64,000 bases of DNA from the NCBI RefSeq assembly GCF_030412915.1, contig NZ_JAUHJR010000003.1:124001-188000 (forward strand), in the 5' to 3' direction. The DNA comes from Nocardioides abyssi (GTDB taxonomy: Bacteria > Actinomycetota > Actinomycetes > Propionibacteriales > Nocardioidaceae). Under the pieces are notes generated by a model, which was given only the letters and a program-made list of their open reading frames with translations, ran no database searches and was not told the origin of the DNA. A program made the position numbers and the translations under genes. Every line of letters begins with the position of its first letter. Positions within the stretch are counted from its first letter, which is position 1. Positions 46,817 through 54,697 of this stretch are shown here, one piece after another.

Positions 46817-47239
46817 CTAGCCCGAACGCGTGTTCGAACCACGCCCGACACGCCGCATCCGCACCAGCGTCGCAGCGACCACCCCCACCGCCACGAGCCC
46901 GGCCAGCACCAGCCAGCCGGACGTGTAGTCACGGTCGAGCAGCGTCGGGTTGTCCTCGCGCGCACCGAACCGGCCCAGCACCGGCACCGCCAGCAGCGTG
47001 ACCGAGCCGAGCACGACCAGCCCGACAGCCGCCGGCCCGCGCGCCGCCCACGGCAGCCACCGGGAGCAGACCAGGCCGAGCAGCAGCACGACCGGCACGA
47101 GCACGCCGTCGTGCAGGACCGCCCCGCCGACCAGCCAGGTGGCCACGTCGACGAGGTCGGACTCGCGGGTGACCAGCAACCACACGCCGTACGCCGCCAT
47201 CGCGACGCCCAGCGCGCCGAGCCCGAGCCGCGCGGTCAC
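46817..47239 (-). CDS. Small membrane protein, 140 aa
   Basis: Four hydrophobic segments (LGLGALGVAMAAYGVWLLV; LHDGVLVPVVLLLGLVCSRW; AVGLVVLGSVTLLAVPVLG; WLVLAGLVAVGVVAATLVRM) and a short basic tail. I do not recognise a named family. GTG 47239 overlaps the stop of the molybdopterin oxidoreductase gene by 4 bp, so a partner role to that redox enzyme is possible. The final codons overlap the LexA box that precedes recA, so its coding 3' end doubles as regulatory DNA. Confidence 0.75.
   Translation of the reverse strand: MTARLGLGALGVAMAAYGVWLLVTRESDLVDVATWLVGGAVLHDGVLVPVVLLLGLVCSRWLPWAARGPAAVGLVVLGSVTLLAVPVLGRFGAREDNPTLLDRDYTSGWLVLAGLVAVGVVAATLVRMRRVGRGSNTRSG
46822..46837. promoter_or_regulatory. 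LexA (SOS) box upstream of recA
   Basis: CCGAACGCGTGTTCGA fits the actinobacterial consensus TCGAAC-N4-GTTCGA with one mismatch at the first base. It lies 134 bp before the recA start and inside the last codons of the upstream gene. Confidence 0.85.
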
Positions 47240-48375
47240 GCCTGCACCTCGAGCCGGTCGAGCCACTTGGTCTGGAGCACCCCGGGGCGGTTGGGGGCGA
47301 TCAGGCGAGCGGGGTAGCCGTGGTCGAGGGCCAGCGGCTCGCCGCCGAGCGCCAGCGCGACGAGCGTGCGGTCGTCGTCGGCGAAGCCGCCCTGGAGCAC
47401 CGTCGTGCGGAAGGGGCCGGACTCCTGGAGGGAGCGGACGACCACGTCGCTGCCCCGCGGCGCGCCGACCCGGTCGAGCAGGTCGCGCACGCGCACCCCG
47501 GTCCACGTGCCCGAGGCGCTCCACCCCTCGACGCAGGCGATCGGGAGCTCCTCGGTGCGCTGTTCCAGGGCGAGGAGCTCCTCGCGGGTCAGCCGGACCG
47601 ACCGGTCGCCGTGGGTGACGGTCAGCGCCCAGCCGGGGGCGGTCGCGGCCGGCGTGACGCGGGCGGCGGCGGCGGACTTGTTGACCGGCAGGTCCTGGGG
47701 GCCGCCGCCGGAGCGGACGCCCAGCACGGAGACGTCGCGCAGCCAGGGCACGGACTGCCCGGCCGTGGCGAGCGCGGCGACGCCCGCGGCCAGCCAGGTG
47801 GAGCGCAGCAGGCCGCGGCGCGACAGCACCGAGGGCCGCTCCTCGCGCTCGAGCGGGCGGCGCAGCTCCTCGCGCACCACGGCCAGCTTCACGCCGACGT
47901 GCAGCACCAGCGACCCGACGGCGACCCAGGCGACGGCGTAGTGGCTGGTGCGGAAGGAGAAGGACCACGGGTACCACTGCGCGGAGTTGGCCAGGCCGGT
48001 CGCGAGCAGGAAGACGGCGGAGGCGACGAGCACCAGGATCGAGAGACGCTCGAGCGCGGTGACCAGCAGGTGGCGCACGTCGAGCCGGCCCGGCCGGTCG
48101 AGCAGGCGCGGGTAGACCGTCCACAGCTTGACCAGGAGGAGCGGCACCGCTGCCGTGCCGGTGACGACGTGCAGCCCCTGGGTCAGCCGGTAGCCCCAGG
48201 CCGGGCTGGTGGGGAACGGGATCGGCTGGGACGGCTCCTGCGCGTAGTGGCTGAGCAGCCCGGTCAGGAAGCAGATCGCGAAGCAGACGCCCAGCGCCGG
48301 CCCGACCCGGGCGGCGAGCGCCGGGCCGTGCAGCCGGGAGGTGAAGTCCTCCGGCGCCGGGACCCGCACCCTCAC
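47236..48375 (-). CDS. Membrane-anchored molybdopterin-dependent oxidoreductase
   Basis: A 379-residue protein. The first 190 residues form a cytochrome b561-like or DUF4405-like membrane domain (FAICFLTGLLSHYAQ; LHVVTGTAAVPLLLVKLW; HYAVAWVAVGSLVLHVGVKL, with His residues that could bind heme). A stretch with SRRGLLRSTWLAAGV, which resembles a twin-arginine signal, links to a sulfite-oxidase-type Mo domain. The Mo-ligand Cys lies in LPIACVEGWSASGTWTGV. The substrate is unknown; methionine sulfoxide, sulfite or an organic metabolite are options. It overlaps the small membrane protein gene downstream and starts 7 bp after the methyltransferase stop. Confidence 0.87.
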   Translation of the reverse strand: MRVRVPAPEDFTSRLHGPALAARVGPALGVCFAICFLTGLLSHYAQEPSQPIPFPTSPAWGYRLTQGLHVVTGTAAVPLLLVKLWTVYPRLLDRPGRLDVRHLLVTALERLSILVLVASAVFLLATGLANSAQWYPWSFSFRTSHYAVAWVAVGSLVLHVGVKLAVVREELRRPLEREERPSVLSRRGLLRSTWLAAGVAALATAGQSVPWLRDVSVLGVRSGGGPQDLPVNKSAAAARVTPAATAPGWALTVTHGDRSVRLTREELLALEQRTEELPIACVEGWSASGTWTGVRVRDLLDRVGAPRGSDVVVRSLQESGPFRTTVLQGGFADDDRTLVALALGGEPLALDHGYPARLIAPNRPGVLQTKWLDRLEVQA

Positions 48376-48382
48376 CGGGTCA

Positions 48383-49039
48383 TCACGGGCGCGACGGCCC
48401 TCGCGGCGTCAGGACCGCGACCCAGCGGCCTCCGTGCTCGGCGGTCTCCCGCACCTCGAGGCCAGCGGACGCCGCCACCTCGGCCACGTCGTCGACGCCG
48501 AGGACGGCCCACCGGAAGGGCCGGCTGAGCGCCCCGTCGCACTGGAGCCGCGCCCAGGCCGAGCTGCGGCGCACCCCCGGGCCGGCCAGCTCGACGACGA
48601 CGCGCCCGCCCCGGCCGAGCAGCGCCGCGGCGCGCGCGAGCAGCGCCTCGGGGTCGCCGCCGATGCCGATGTTGCCGTCGGCGAGCAGCGCGGTGAGCCA
48701 GAGCCCCTCCCCGGGCAGCCGGTCGGCGAGGACGTCGCGCCGCAGCGCGTCGACCCCGCGGTCGCGGGTCTGGCCGACGGCCTCGTGGACCACGTCGATC
48801 CCGAGCACGACGTGCCCGAGGTCCGACAGCGCCGCGGCCATCCGGCCCGGGCCGCAGCCGATGTCGAGCGTGGGGCCGTGGCAGTGGGCCAGGATCGCCC
48901 GGTCGTCGTCGTCGGCCTCGGCGGTCCACGACGCGACCGGCAGCGGCTCGGGCTCCTCGCCCAGGCCGACCACGGCGCAGGGCTGCCCGCGCAGCGCCGA
49001 GGCGAAGACGGTGGAGAAGGACTCCTCGGACAACGTCAC
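48383..49039 (-). CDS. Class I SAM-dependent methyltransferase
   Basis: A 218-residue protein with motif I TLDIGCGPGRMAAALSDLG, motif II-like LADRLPGEGLWLTALLADG and a later GRGGRVVVELAGPG. This is the standard Rossmann methyltransferase fold. The N-terminus has VFASALRGQPCAVVGL, which resembles methyltransferases that act on small molecules. GTG 49039 overlaps the stop of the DUF2064 transferase gene by 4 bp. The substrate is unknown and presumably belongs to the same pathway as the two glycosyltransferases and the Mo enzyme of this cluster. Confidence 0.88.
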   Translation of the reverse strand: MTLSEESFSTVFASALRGQPCAVVGLGEEPEPLPVASWTAEADDDDRAILAHCHGPTLDIGCGPGRMAAALSDLGHVVLGIDVVHEAVGQTRDRGVDALRRDVLADRLPGEGLWLTALLADGNIGIGGDPEALLARAAALLGRGGRVVVELAGPGVRRSSAWARLQCDGALSRPFRWAVLGVDDVAEVAASAGLEVRETAEHGGRWVAVLTPRGPSRP

Positions 49040-49680
49040 GCCCGCACCGCCCGCCAGGTGTGGGCGAAGTGCGAGGACGGCGCACCCGCGGCGACCGCCT
49101 CGGCGTCGGCCAGCGTGTCGACGTCGCGCAGCACCGGCGCGGTCGCCGTGGTCACACCGGCGCTGGCCAGCGCGGCCCGCGTGTCGTCGTACGTCGTGGG
49201 GGTGGACATCTCGACGCCGGCCAGCACACGGGCGACGGAGGGGTCGCGCAGGCCCAGCACCCACCAGCCACCGTCCTCGGCCGGGCCGAGCACGCCGGGG
49301 TGCTCCGCCAGCGCGGCCGCGACGTCGAGCAGCAGCGCGGACGTGACCTGCGGGGTGTCCATGCCGACCTGGACGACCGGGCCGGGGCCCTCGGCGTGCG
49401 CGTGGGCGAGCCGCTCCGCGAAGCCCTCGCCGACCTGCGGGGTGACCCACCAGTCGGCGAGCCGGCGCCGGATCCGCTCGCCGTGGACGGCGTCGCCGAG
49501 GTCGCCGGCGAGCGAGAGGTGGCAGTGCTGCGGCCCGACGGCGTCGGCGCAGGCCGCCAGGGTGTCGAGCAGGGACGCGGCGGCGACCTCCGCGGCGAGG
49601 TCGGGGCCGACGTCGGCCGCCAGACGGGTCTTCACCAGGCCTGGGACGGGCGCCTTGGCGACGACGAGGACACGGGTCAC
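49036..49680 (-). CDS. DUF2064 (TIGR04282-like) glycosyltransferase
   Basis: A 214-residue CofC/GT-A-like nucleotidyl or glycosyl transferase. VTRVLVVAKAPVPGLVKTRL is the diagnostic N-terminus, VVQVGMDTPQVTSALLLDV holds the metal-binding Asp, and LGPAEDGGWWVLGLRDPS is the second conserved motif. M. tuberculosis Rv0540 appears equivalent by position. Members occur with GT2 enzymes in clusters for surface or arsenosugar-like metabolites; the substrate here is open. GTG 49680 overlaps the GT2 stop by 4 bp. Confidence 0.88.
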   Translation of the reverse strand: MTRVLVVAKAPVPGLVKTRLAADVGPDLAAEVAAASLLDTLAACADAVGPQHCHLSLAGDLGDAVHGERIRRRLADWWVTPQVGEGFAERLAHAHAEGPGPVVQVGMDTPQVTSALLLDVAAALAEHPGVLGPAEDGGWWVLGLRDPSVARVLAGVEMSTPTTYDDTRAALASAGVTTATAPVLRDVDTLADAEAVAAGAPSSHFAHTWRAVRA

Positions 49681-50363
49681 TTCTCGAGCACCTTCCAGAA
49701 GTCGCGGGCGGCACGCACGGTGCCGCGCACCGAGCCGGACACCTTCGAGCGGGTGCCCTCGGCGCGGGGGTGGTAGGAGACGTCGCGCTCGGAGACGCGC
49801 CAGCCGCCGAGCGCCACCTTCTGCAGCAGCTCGACGGGGTAGCCGAAGCGACGGTCCTGGATGTCCAACGCGAGGAGTTCGTCGCGGCGTGAGATCCGGA
49901 TGGGTGCGATGTCGTGCACGTCGGTCCCGATCCGGCGGCGCACCCACGCCAGGATCAGGGCGTTGCCGGCGCGGGCGTGCCAGGGCCACACGCCGCGGCG
50001 CACCGGACGGCGGCGGCCGACGGCCATGTCGTACCTGCCCGACCGGACGTCCTCGAGCAGCGGCAGCAGCTCCTCGGGGTCGAAGGACCCGTCGCCGTCC
50101 ATGAAGGCGACGTAGTCGTGGGTCGCCGCGAGGAGGCCGGAGTGCACGGCCGACCCGTACCCGGGCACCGGCTCCTCCACGACCCGCGCCCCCAGCCGCC
50201 GCGCGACCTCGGCGGTGTCGTCGCTCGAGCCGTTGTCGACCACGACCACCGCGAACTCCGCCGGCACCCGCGGGAGCAGCGCGCCCAGCGCCGGCCCCTC
50301 GTCGCGGCACGGCAGGACGAGGTCGCACACCGACACGTCCTCGGACCCAGGCGCACTGCCCAC
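49677..50363 (-). CDS. GT2 family glycosyltransferase (dolichyl-phosphate sugar synthase-like)
   Basis: A 228-residue GT-A enzyme: VCDLVLPCRDEGPALGALLP, VVVDNGSSDDTAEVARRLGA (nucleotide binding) and DYVAFMDGDGSFDPEEL (the DxD-type metal site). No membrane segment is present. By position it matches mycobacterial Rv0539, annotated as a polyprenyl-phosphate sugar synthase. It may therefore make a lipid-linked sugar for the GT-C-like membrane protein encoded next door on the other strand. GTG 50363 is chosen because AGGAGGGG lies just upstream. Only 28 bp separate it from the divergent gene. Confidence 0.88.
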   Translation of the reverse strand: MGSAPGSEDVSVCDLVLPCRDEGPALGALLPRVPAEFAVVVVDNGSSDDTAEVARRLGARVVEEPVPGYGSAVHSGLLAATHDYVAFMDGDGSFDPEELLPLLEDVRSGRYDMAVGRRRPVRRGVWPWHARAGNALILAWVRRRIGTDVHDIAPIRISRRDELLALDIQDRRFGYPVELLQKVALGGWRVSERDVSYHPRAEGTRSKVSGSVRGTVRAARDFWKVLEK

Positions 50364-50391
50364 CCTCAACCCCTCCTCGTAGGGTCGCCCC

Positions 50392-51753
50392 ATGACCGCG
50401 ACCCGCCGCGCCGGCCTCGGCCTGATGGTGGCCGCGGTCCTGGTCGCTGTTGCCTTCGCTGTACCCCGTTGGGCCGACTGGCAGGTCTGGCCGCGTGCAC
50501 CCCGCTCGATGTCGGACCTGGCGATCCCGCCGCTGCACGGGTTGTGGGAGCCGACCTGGTTCGGTCCGGGCACGCTCCCGGCGGTCGTGCTGGCCCTGCT
50601 GGGGTGGCGGTACGCCGCCGGGCTGGCCGACCGGCTGCCGTGGCGGCGGCTGCTCCCGGCGGCGTACGCCGCGACGCTGGCGTGGATGCTCGCGCTCGCC
50701 CTCGTGGACGGCGAGTCGGGGCTGACCCGGGTGCTGGGCAGCGACGTGGAGTACCTCCCGACCGCCCGCGAGGTCGACGACGTCGGCGAGCTGCTGCGCA
50801 CCTACGTCGACCGCATCCCCTACTCCGCGGCCCCCGACAACTGGCCCACCCACGTCGCCGGCCACCCGCCGCTGGCGCTGCTGTTCTTCGTCGGCCTGGT
50901 GCGCATCGGGCTCGGCGGCGACCTGGCCGCGGCGCTGGTCGTCGTGGTGCTCGCCGCCGCGACCGCTCCCCTGGTGCTGGCCACCGTGCGGGTGCTCGGC
51001 GCGGAGTCGGCGGCGCGGCGGGCGGCGCCGTTCCTCGTGCTGGCCCCGGCGGCGGTCTTCATGGCGGTCTCCGCCGACGCGCTCTTCGGCGCCGTCGCCG
51101 CCGCCGGGCTGCTGTGCCTGGCGCTGGGCGCCACCCGGTGGCGCGGTCGCCCCGGCTCCGGCGGCTCGTCGGTGTGGCCGGCCGTGGGCTGGTCGGTGCT
51201 GGCCGGCCTGCTGCTCGGCTGCTGCGTGCTGATGTCCTACGGCCTCGGCCTGCTCGCGCCCCTCGCAGTCGCGGTGCTGGTGCTGGGCCGGGCGTGGCAG
51301 CCGCTGCCGCTGGCGGCGGGCGCGGCACTGGTGGTGGTGCTGGGGTTCGCCGCGGGCGGGTTCGCGTGGTGGGAGGCCTACCCGGTGCTCCACGACCGCT
51401 ACTGGGAGGGCATCGCGGCCGACCGCCCGGCGGCGTACTGGATGTGGGGCAACCTCGCCGCCCTCCTCGTCTGCACCGGTCCCCTCCTCGGCTCGGGGCT
51501 CGCGCTGCTCGGGCGCGACGCGTGGCGCCGCGAGCGCGTCGTCGTGCTGCTCGCCGGCGCTGCGCTGCTGGCCATCGCCGCGGCCGACCTGTCGCGGATG
51601 AGCAAGGCCGAGGTGGAGCGGATCTGGCTGCCGTTCGTGCCGTGGCTGGTGCTCACGACCGCGCTGCTGCCCGAGCGGTGGCGCCGGTGGGGGCTGGCGC
51701 TGCAGCTGGTCTTCGCGCTGGTCGTGCAGCACCTGCTCTACACGAGCTGGTGA
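50392..51753 (+). CDS. Polytopic membrane protein, GT-C (GT39/GT87)-like
   Basis: A 453-residue protein with about 11 hydrophobic segments. After the first segment comes an extracytoplasmic loop with WEPTWFGPGT and later DVEYLPTAREVDDVGELL, followed by NWPTHVAGHPPLALLFFVGL. Those acidic and His-Pro-rich loops fit GT-C mannosyl- or arabinosyltransferases using polyprenyl-phosphate sugars. M. tuberculosis Rv0541c sits in the same relation to the cluster. It is divergent from the GT2 gene that could provide its donor. Two large palindromes follow its stop. Confidence 0.8.
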   Translation: MTATRRAGLGLMVAAVLVAVAFAVPRWADWQVWPRAPRSMSDLAIPPLHGLWEPTWFGPGTLPAVVLALLGWRYAAGLADRLPWRRLLPAAYAATLAWMLALALVDGESGLTRVLGSDVEYLPTAREVDDVGELLRTYVDRIPYSAAPDNWPTHVAGHPPLALLFFVGLVRIGLGGDLAAALVVVVLAAATAPLVLATVRVLGAESAARRAAPFLVLAPAAVFMAVSADALFGAVAAAGLLCLALGATRWRGRPGSGGSSVWPAVGWSVLAGLLLGCCVLMSYGLGLLAPLAVAVLVLGRAWQPLPLAAGAALVVVLGFAAGGFAWWEAYPVLHDRYWEGIAADRPAAYWMWGNLAALLVCTGPLLGSGLALLGRDAWRRERVVVLLAGAALLAIAAADLSRMSKAEVERIWLPFVPWLVLTTALLPERWRRWGLALQLVFALVVQHLLYTSW

Positions 51754-51783
51754 CCCGCTCGGCCGTCGACATCTCGGGGCAGT

Positions 51784-51823
51784 CCTGCACATATCGGGGC
51801 AGATCTGCCCCGATATGTGCAGG
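51784..51823. repeat. 40-bp perfect palindrome at a convergent gene boundary
   Basis: Both arms of 20 bp (CCTGCACATATCGGGGCAGA and complement) are exact, with no loop. It lies 30 bp after the GT-C-like gene stop. A partial copy of the arm (ATCTCGGGGCAGTCCTGC) precedes it at 51771-51788. Confidence 0.95.
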
Positions 51824-51824
51824 G

Positions 51825-51844
51825 GTCACCGGTTAACCGGTGAC
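51825..51844. repeat. 20-bp perfect palindrome next to the 40-bp one
   Basis: GTCACCGGTTAACCGGTGAC follows the 40-bp palindrome after a single base. Together they fill the gap between the GT-C-like gene and the epimerase gene, 28 bp from the latter's stop. A bidirectional terminator or a protein-binding site are both possible. Confidence 0.95.
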
Positions 51845-51871
51845 TCCTGCACCCCGACTGCACCCCGCCGG

Positions 51872-52927
51872 CTACGCCCGCAACGGCGCCGTGGCGAACG
51901 CGGGCAGCCCATCACGGGGGCGGACCTGGGCGGTGAAGCCGAGCTCGGCGCGGGCCCGCTCCGGCGAGGCGACGACGTGCCGGACGTCGCCGAGCCGGTA
52001 CCCCCCGGTCACCTCCGGCTCGATCCGCCGACCGGACGCCTCGCCGGTCCCCTGCGCGACCAGCCGCGCGACGTCGAGGATCGTGACCGGCTCACCGGAG
52101 CAGACGTTGTACGCCGCGAACGAGCCACCGGAGGCGTCGGCCACCGCGTCGATCGCGGCCAGGTTGGCGCGGGCGACGTCGTCGACGTGGACGAAATCAC
52201 GGGCCTGCACGCCGTCCTCGAAGACCTGCGGCGCCTCGCCCCGCTCGAGGGAGGAGCGGAACATCGCGGCGACGCCGGAGTACGGCGTGTCCCGCGGCAT
52301 GCCGGGGCCGTAGACGTTGTGGTAGCGCAGCGCCACGGCGGCCGCGTCGGCCTGGCGGACCCACGCGGCGGCGTAGTGCTCCTGGGCGAGCTTGCTGGCG
52401 GCGTACGTGCTGCGCGGGTCCAGCCGCGCGTCCTCGTCGACGGTCTCCCAGGTGAGCGGACGGTCGCAGGTGGCGCAGTGGTTCTCGAAGTCGCCGGCGT
52501 CGAGCGCCTCGCGGCGCCGCGGCGGCGGGACCTGCACGCCGTGCTCGGGGCAGGCGTAGCGGCCCTCGCCGTAGACGACCATCGAGGAGGCCAGCACGAG
52601 CCGGTCGACGCCGGCCTCGTGCATGGCGGCCAGCAGCGCGGCGGTCCCGAGGTCGTTGTGGGCGGCGTAGTGCGGCAGGTCGGAGACGGTGACGCCGGCC
52701 CCGACCAGCGCGGACTGGTGGCACACGACGTCGACGCTGGTCATCAGGTCGGTCCACTCGGCCGCGTCGCGGACGTCGAGCCGGTGGGTGCCGGCGGGCG
52801 GCTCGGCCACGCCGTGGGCGTTCTCGAGCATGACGTCGACCCGGACGACCTCGTCGCCGCGCTCCTCGAGCTGGCGGCCGATGGTCGAGCCGATGAACCC
52901 GGCCGAGCCGGTCAGCAGCACCCGCAT
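51872..52927 (-). CDS. NAD-dependent nucleotide-sugar epimerase/dehydratase
   Basis: A 351-residue extended short-chain dehydrogenase: VLLTGSAGFIGSTIGRQLEE (NAD-binding G-x2-G-x2-G), catalytic Tyr/Lys in STYAASKLAQEHY, and ALRYHNVYGPGMP. An insertion near residues 130-165 has CPEHG and CATCD, which could bind a metal and is unusual for GalE. M. tuberculosis galE3 (Rv0536) follows the same phosphorylase gene. A nucleotide-sugar 4-epimerase is therefore likely, with the sugar unknown. ATG 52927 shares one base with the phosphorylase TGA. Confidence 0.88.
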   Translation of the reverse strand: MRVLLTGSAGFIGSTIGRQLEERGDEVVRVDVMLENAHGVAEPPAGTHRLDVRDAAEWTDLMTSVDVVCHQSALVGAGVTVSDLPHYAAHNDLGTAALLAAMHEAGVDRLVLASSMVVYGEGRYACPEHGVQVPPPRRREALDAGDFENHCATCDRPLTWETVDEDARLDPRSTYAASKLAQEHYAAAWVRQADAAAVALRYHNVYGPGMPRDTPYSGVAAMFRSSLERGEAPQVFEDGVQARDFVHVDDVARANLAAIDAVADASGGSFAAYNVCSGEPVTILDVARLVAQGTGEASGRRIEPEVTGGYRLGDVRHVVASPERARAELGFTAQVRPRDGLPAFATAPLRA

Positions 52928-53715
52928 CACGGCACCTCGTAGGTCAGCTCGACGCCGTCGGCCCAGGTGCTGCAGGAGCACCCGTCGGGGTCGGGCAGCG
53001 CGGCGACCACGTCGGCCAGGAGGCCCTTGAGCCGCTCGAGGTTGTCGCGGAAGAGCGCGAAGACCTCCTCCTGGCCGACGCCCGACCCGTGCTCGACGCC
53101 GGCGTCCATGTCGGTGACCAGCGCGATCGCGGTGTAGCACTGGCGCATCTCGCGCGCGAGCGCCGCCTCCGGAGCGCCGGTCATGTTGATCAGGTCCCAG
53201 CCCTGCGCGGCGTAGTGCTGCGACTCGGCGCGCGTCGAGAAGCGGGGCCCCTCGACCACGACCATCGTCCCGCCGTCGCGGATGCCCTCCCCCGCGCCCA
53301 CCACGGTCCGGCGCAGCCGGTCGCAGTAGGGGTCGGCGAACGGCAGGTGCACAGCACCGGACTCCACGAAGCTGCCCACCCGGCGGTGGGTGCGGTCGAC
53401 GAGCTGGTCGGGCACGACGACGTCACCGGGCGCGACGGTCTCGCGCAGGCCGCCGACCGCGCACGGCGCGAGCACCTGGCGCACGCCGAGCGAGCGCAGC
53501 GCCCAGGCGTTGGCGCGGTAGTTGATGCCGTGCGGCGGGTGCGCGTGGTCCGCACCGTGCCGCGGCAGAAACGCGACGCGACGGCCGGCGACGGTCCCCA
53601 CCGCGAGCGGCGAGGAGGGCGCGCCGTACGGCGTCTCGACCGCGACCTCCTCGGGGTCGTCGAGGAACGAGTAGAACCCGGTGCCGCCGATGACGGCCAC
53701 GTCTGCGCTGGTCAT
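52927..53715 (-). CDS. S-methyl-5'-thioadenosine/purine nucleoside phosphorylase
   Basis: A 262-residue MTAP-type phosphorylase: VAVIGGTGFYSFLDDPEEV (phosphate loop), FLPRHGADHAHPPHGINYRA, VVVEGPRFSTRAESQHYAAQ and NMTGAPEAALAREM. It splits methylthioadenosine or purine nucleosides with phosphate. M. tuberculosis Rv0535 is the positional match and acts on MTA. An extended C-terminus with CSCSTW is typical of this group. ATG 53715 gives the normal start. Its product pool connects with SAM use by the methyltransferase in the same cluster, but a direct link is speculative. Confidence 0.92.
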   Translation of the reverse strand: MTSADVAVIGGTGFYSFLDDPEEVAVETPYGAPSSPLAVGTVAGRRVAFLPRHGADHAHPPHGINYRANAWALRSLGVRQVLAPCAVGGLRETVAPGDVVVPDQLVDRTHRRVGSFVESGAVHLPFADPYCDRLRRTVVGAGEGIRDGGTMVVVEGPRFSTRAESQHYAAQGWDLINMTGAPEAALAREMRQCYTAIALVTDMDAGVEHGSGVGQEEVFALFRDNLERLKGLLADVVAALPDPDGCSCSTWADGVELTYEVP

Positions 53716-53758
53716 GGCGCCACTGTGCCCGCTCGGGCGGTCGAGGACGCCTGCGGGC

Positions 53759-53953
53759 TCACTTCTCGGTGGCGGGCAGCTCCAACGCGGCCCACACGGC
53801 CCGCCAGACCTCCTTGGGCGTCATCCCCGCGTCGAGCGCCTCGCGGGCGGTGCGCCCGCCGAGCTCGGACATCACGAACTGGTCGGCCCACACCTCGCAG
53901 TAGCCGCGGCCCAGCTGCTTCTCCAGGCGCGCCCAGAACTCGGTGTGTCGCAT
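53759..53953 (-). CDS. DUF3046 protein (64 aa)
   Basis: MRHTEFWARLEKQLGRGYCE, then VWADQFVMSELGGRTAREAL and PKEVWRAVWAALELP: the DUF3046 signature of actinobacteria. The function is unknown. In many actinobacteria the gene lies immediately next to recA-recX. Here about 7 kb of the MTA phosphorylase cluster separates them. The protein is helical, without membrane segments. It begins 10 bp after the stop of the DinB-like gene. Confidence 0.92.
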   Translation of the reverse strand: MRHTEFWARLEKQLGRGYCEVWADQFVMSELGGRTAREALDAGMTPKEVWRAVWAALELPATEK

Positions 53954-53963
53954 GCGCCCATTC

Positions 53964-54509
53964 TCACCGCCCGGCCAACCGCACGTCCCAGCGGTGGTGG
54001 ACCACGTCGTGCAGGTGGTAGCGGGCCAGGGTGTCGAGGGTGAACGCGCTGCCGTTGCTGCGCAGGCCCGGCCGCTGCCACGCGTCGTCGGGGACGGCGT
54101 CGTACGCCGCCGCCACCTGCTCCGCGGCCTCGGTGAGCTGCGGCAGCACGACCTCGGGCCGCTGCCGGTCGTAGCGGTCCTCGACCGCGGTGGCGTCCTG
54201 GTCCCAGTTGGCGAAGGTCGGCCCGTCCTCGGCCAGCACCAGCGCGACCCGCTCGGCGAAGACGCTGTGGACGTCGCGGACGTGGCAGGCGTACTCCGTC
54301 GGCGACCAGGTCCCCGGGTGCGGGCGCTCGGTGGCCCGCGGCCGGGCCAGCACCTCGGCCCAGGCGGCCGCGTCCTCGCGCACCAGCGTCCCGAGCCGCT
54401 CGCGGTCCACCGACGCGGCGTCGTACCCGCACTCGGGGCAGGGCCGCTCCAGCACCCACGTCCAGTCCTTGGTGTCCGGCTCAGGTGCCTCGGGTGCGGG
54501 TGTGGTCAT
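53964..54509 (-). CDS. DinB-fold protein, possible thiol-dependent enzyme
   Basis: A 181-residue four-helix-bundle protein. The metal-type His residues are in YACHVRDVHSVFAERVAL and RYHLHDVVHHRWDV. An N-terminal CPECGYD pair could add a zinc site. DinB/YfiT proteins include mycothiol-dependent isomerases and transferases; the activity here is unknown. ATG 54509 gives an acidic N-terminus before the conserved TWVLERPCPECG. It sits upstream of DUF3046, an arrangement also common in actinobacteria. Confidence 0.85.
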   Translation of the reverse strand: MTTPAPEAPEPDTKDWTWVLERPCPECGYDAASVDRERLGTLVREDAAAWAEVLARPRATERPHPGTWSPTEYACHVRDVHSVFAERVALVLAEDGPTFANWDQDATAVEDRYDRQRPEVVLPQLTEAAEQVAAAYDAVPDDAWQRPGLRSNGSAFTLDTLARYHLHDVVHHRWDVRLAGR

Positions 54510-54697
54510 GACCGCATCCTCGCGGCCCGGGGCCGTGGGCGCCGCCGACTTCCTGCCGTCGTCCGTCAGGATGCCGCCATGCCTGCGCCCGGTGGGCCGC
54601 ACCACGACCGCTGGGTCGACACCGAGCTCCGGGCAGCGTCGGCTCCTACCCGGGCGCGGCCGACCACCCACCCGTCGAGCGACCGACCCGGGCGGGG

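Noticed and set aside
51784-51844. dif or attachment site
   Set aside because: The palindromes are perfect and loopless, unlike a dif-type site with 11-bp arms and a 6-bp spacer, and no integrase is near.
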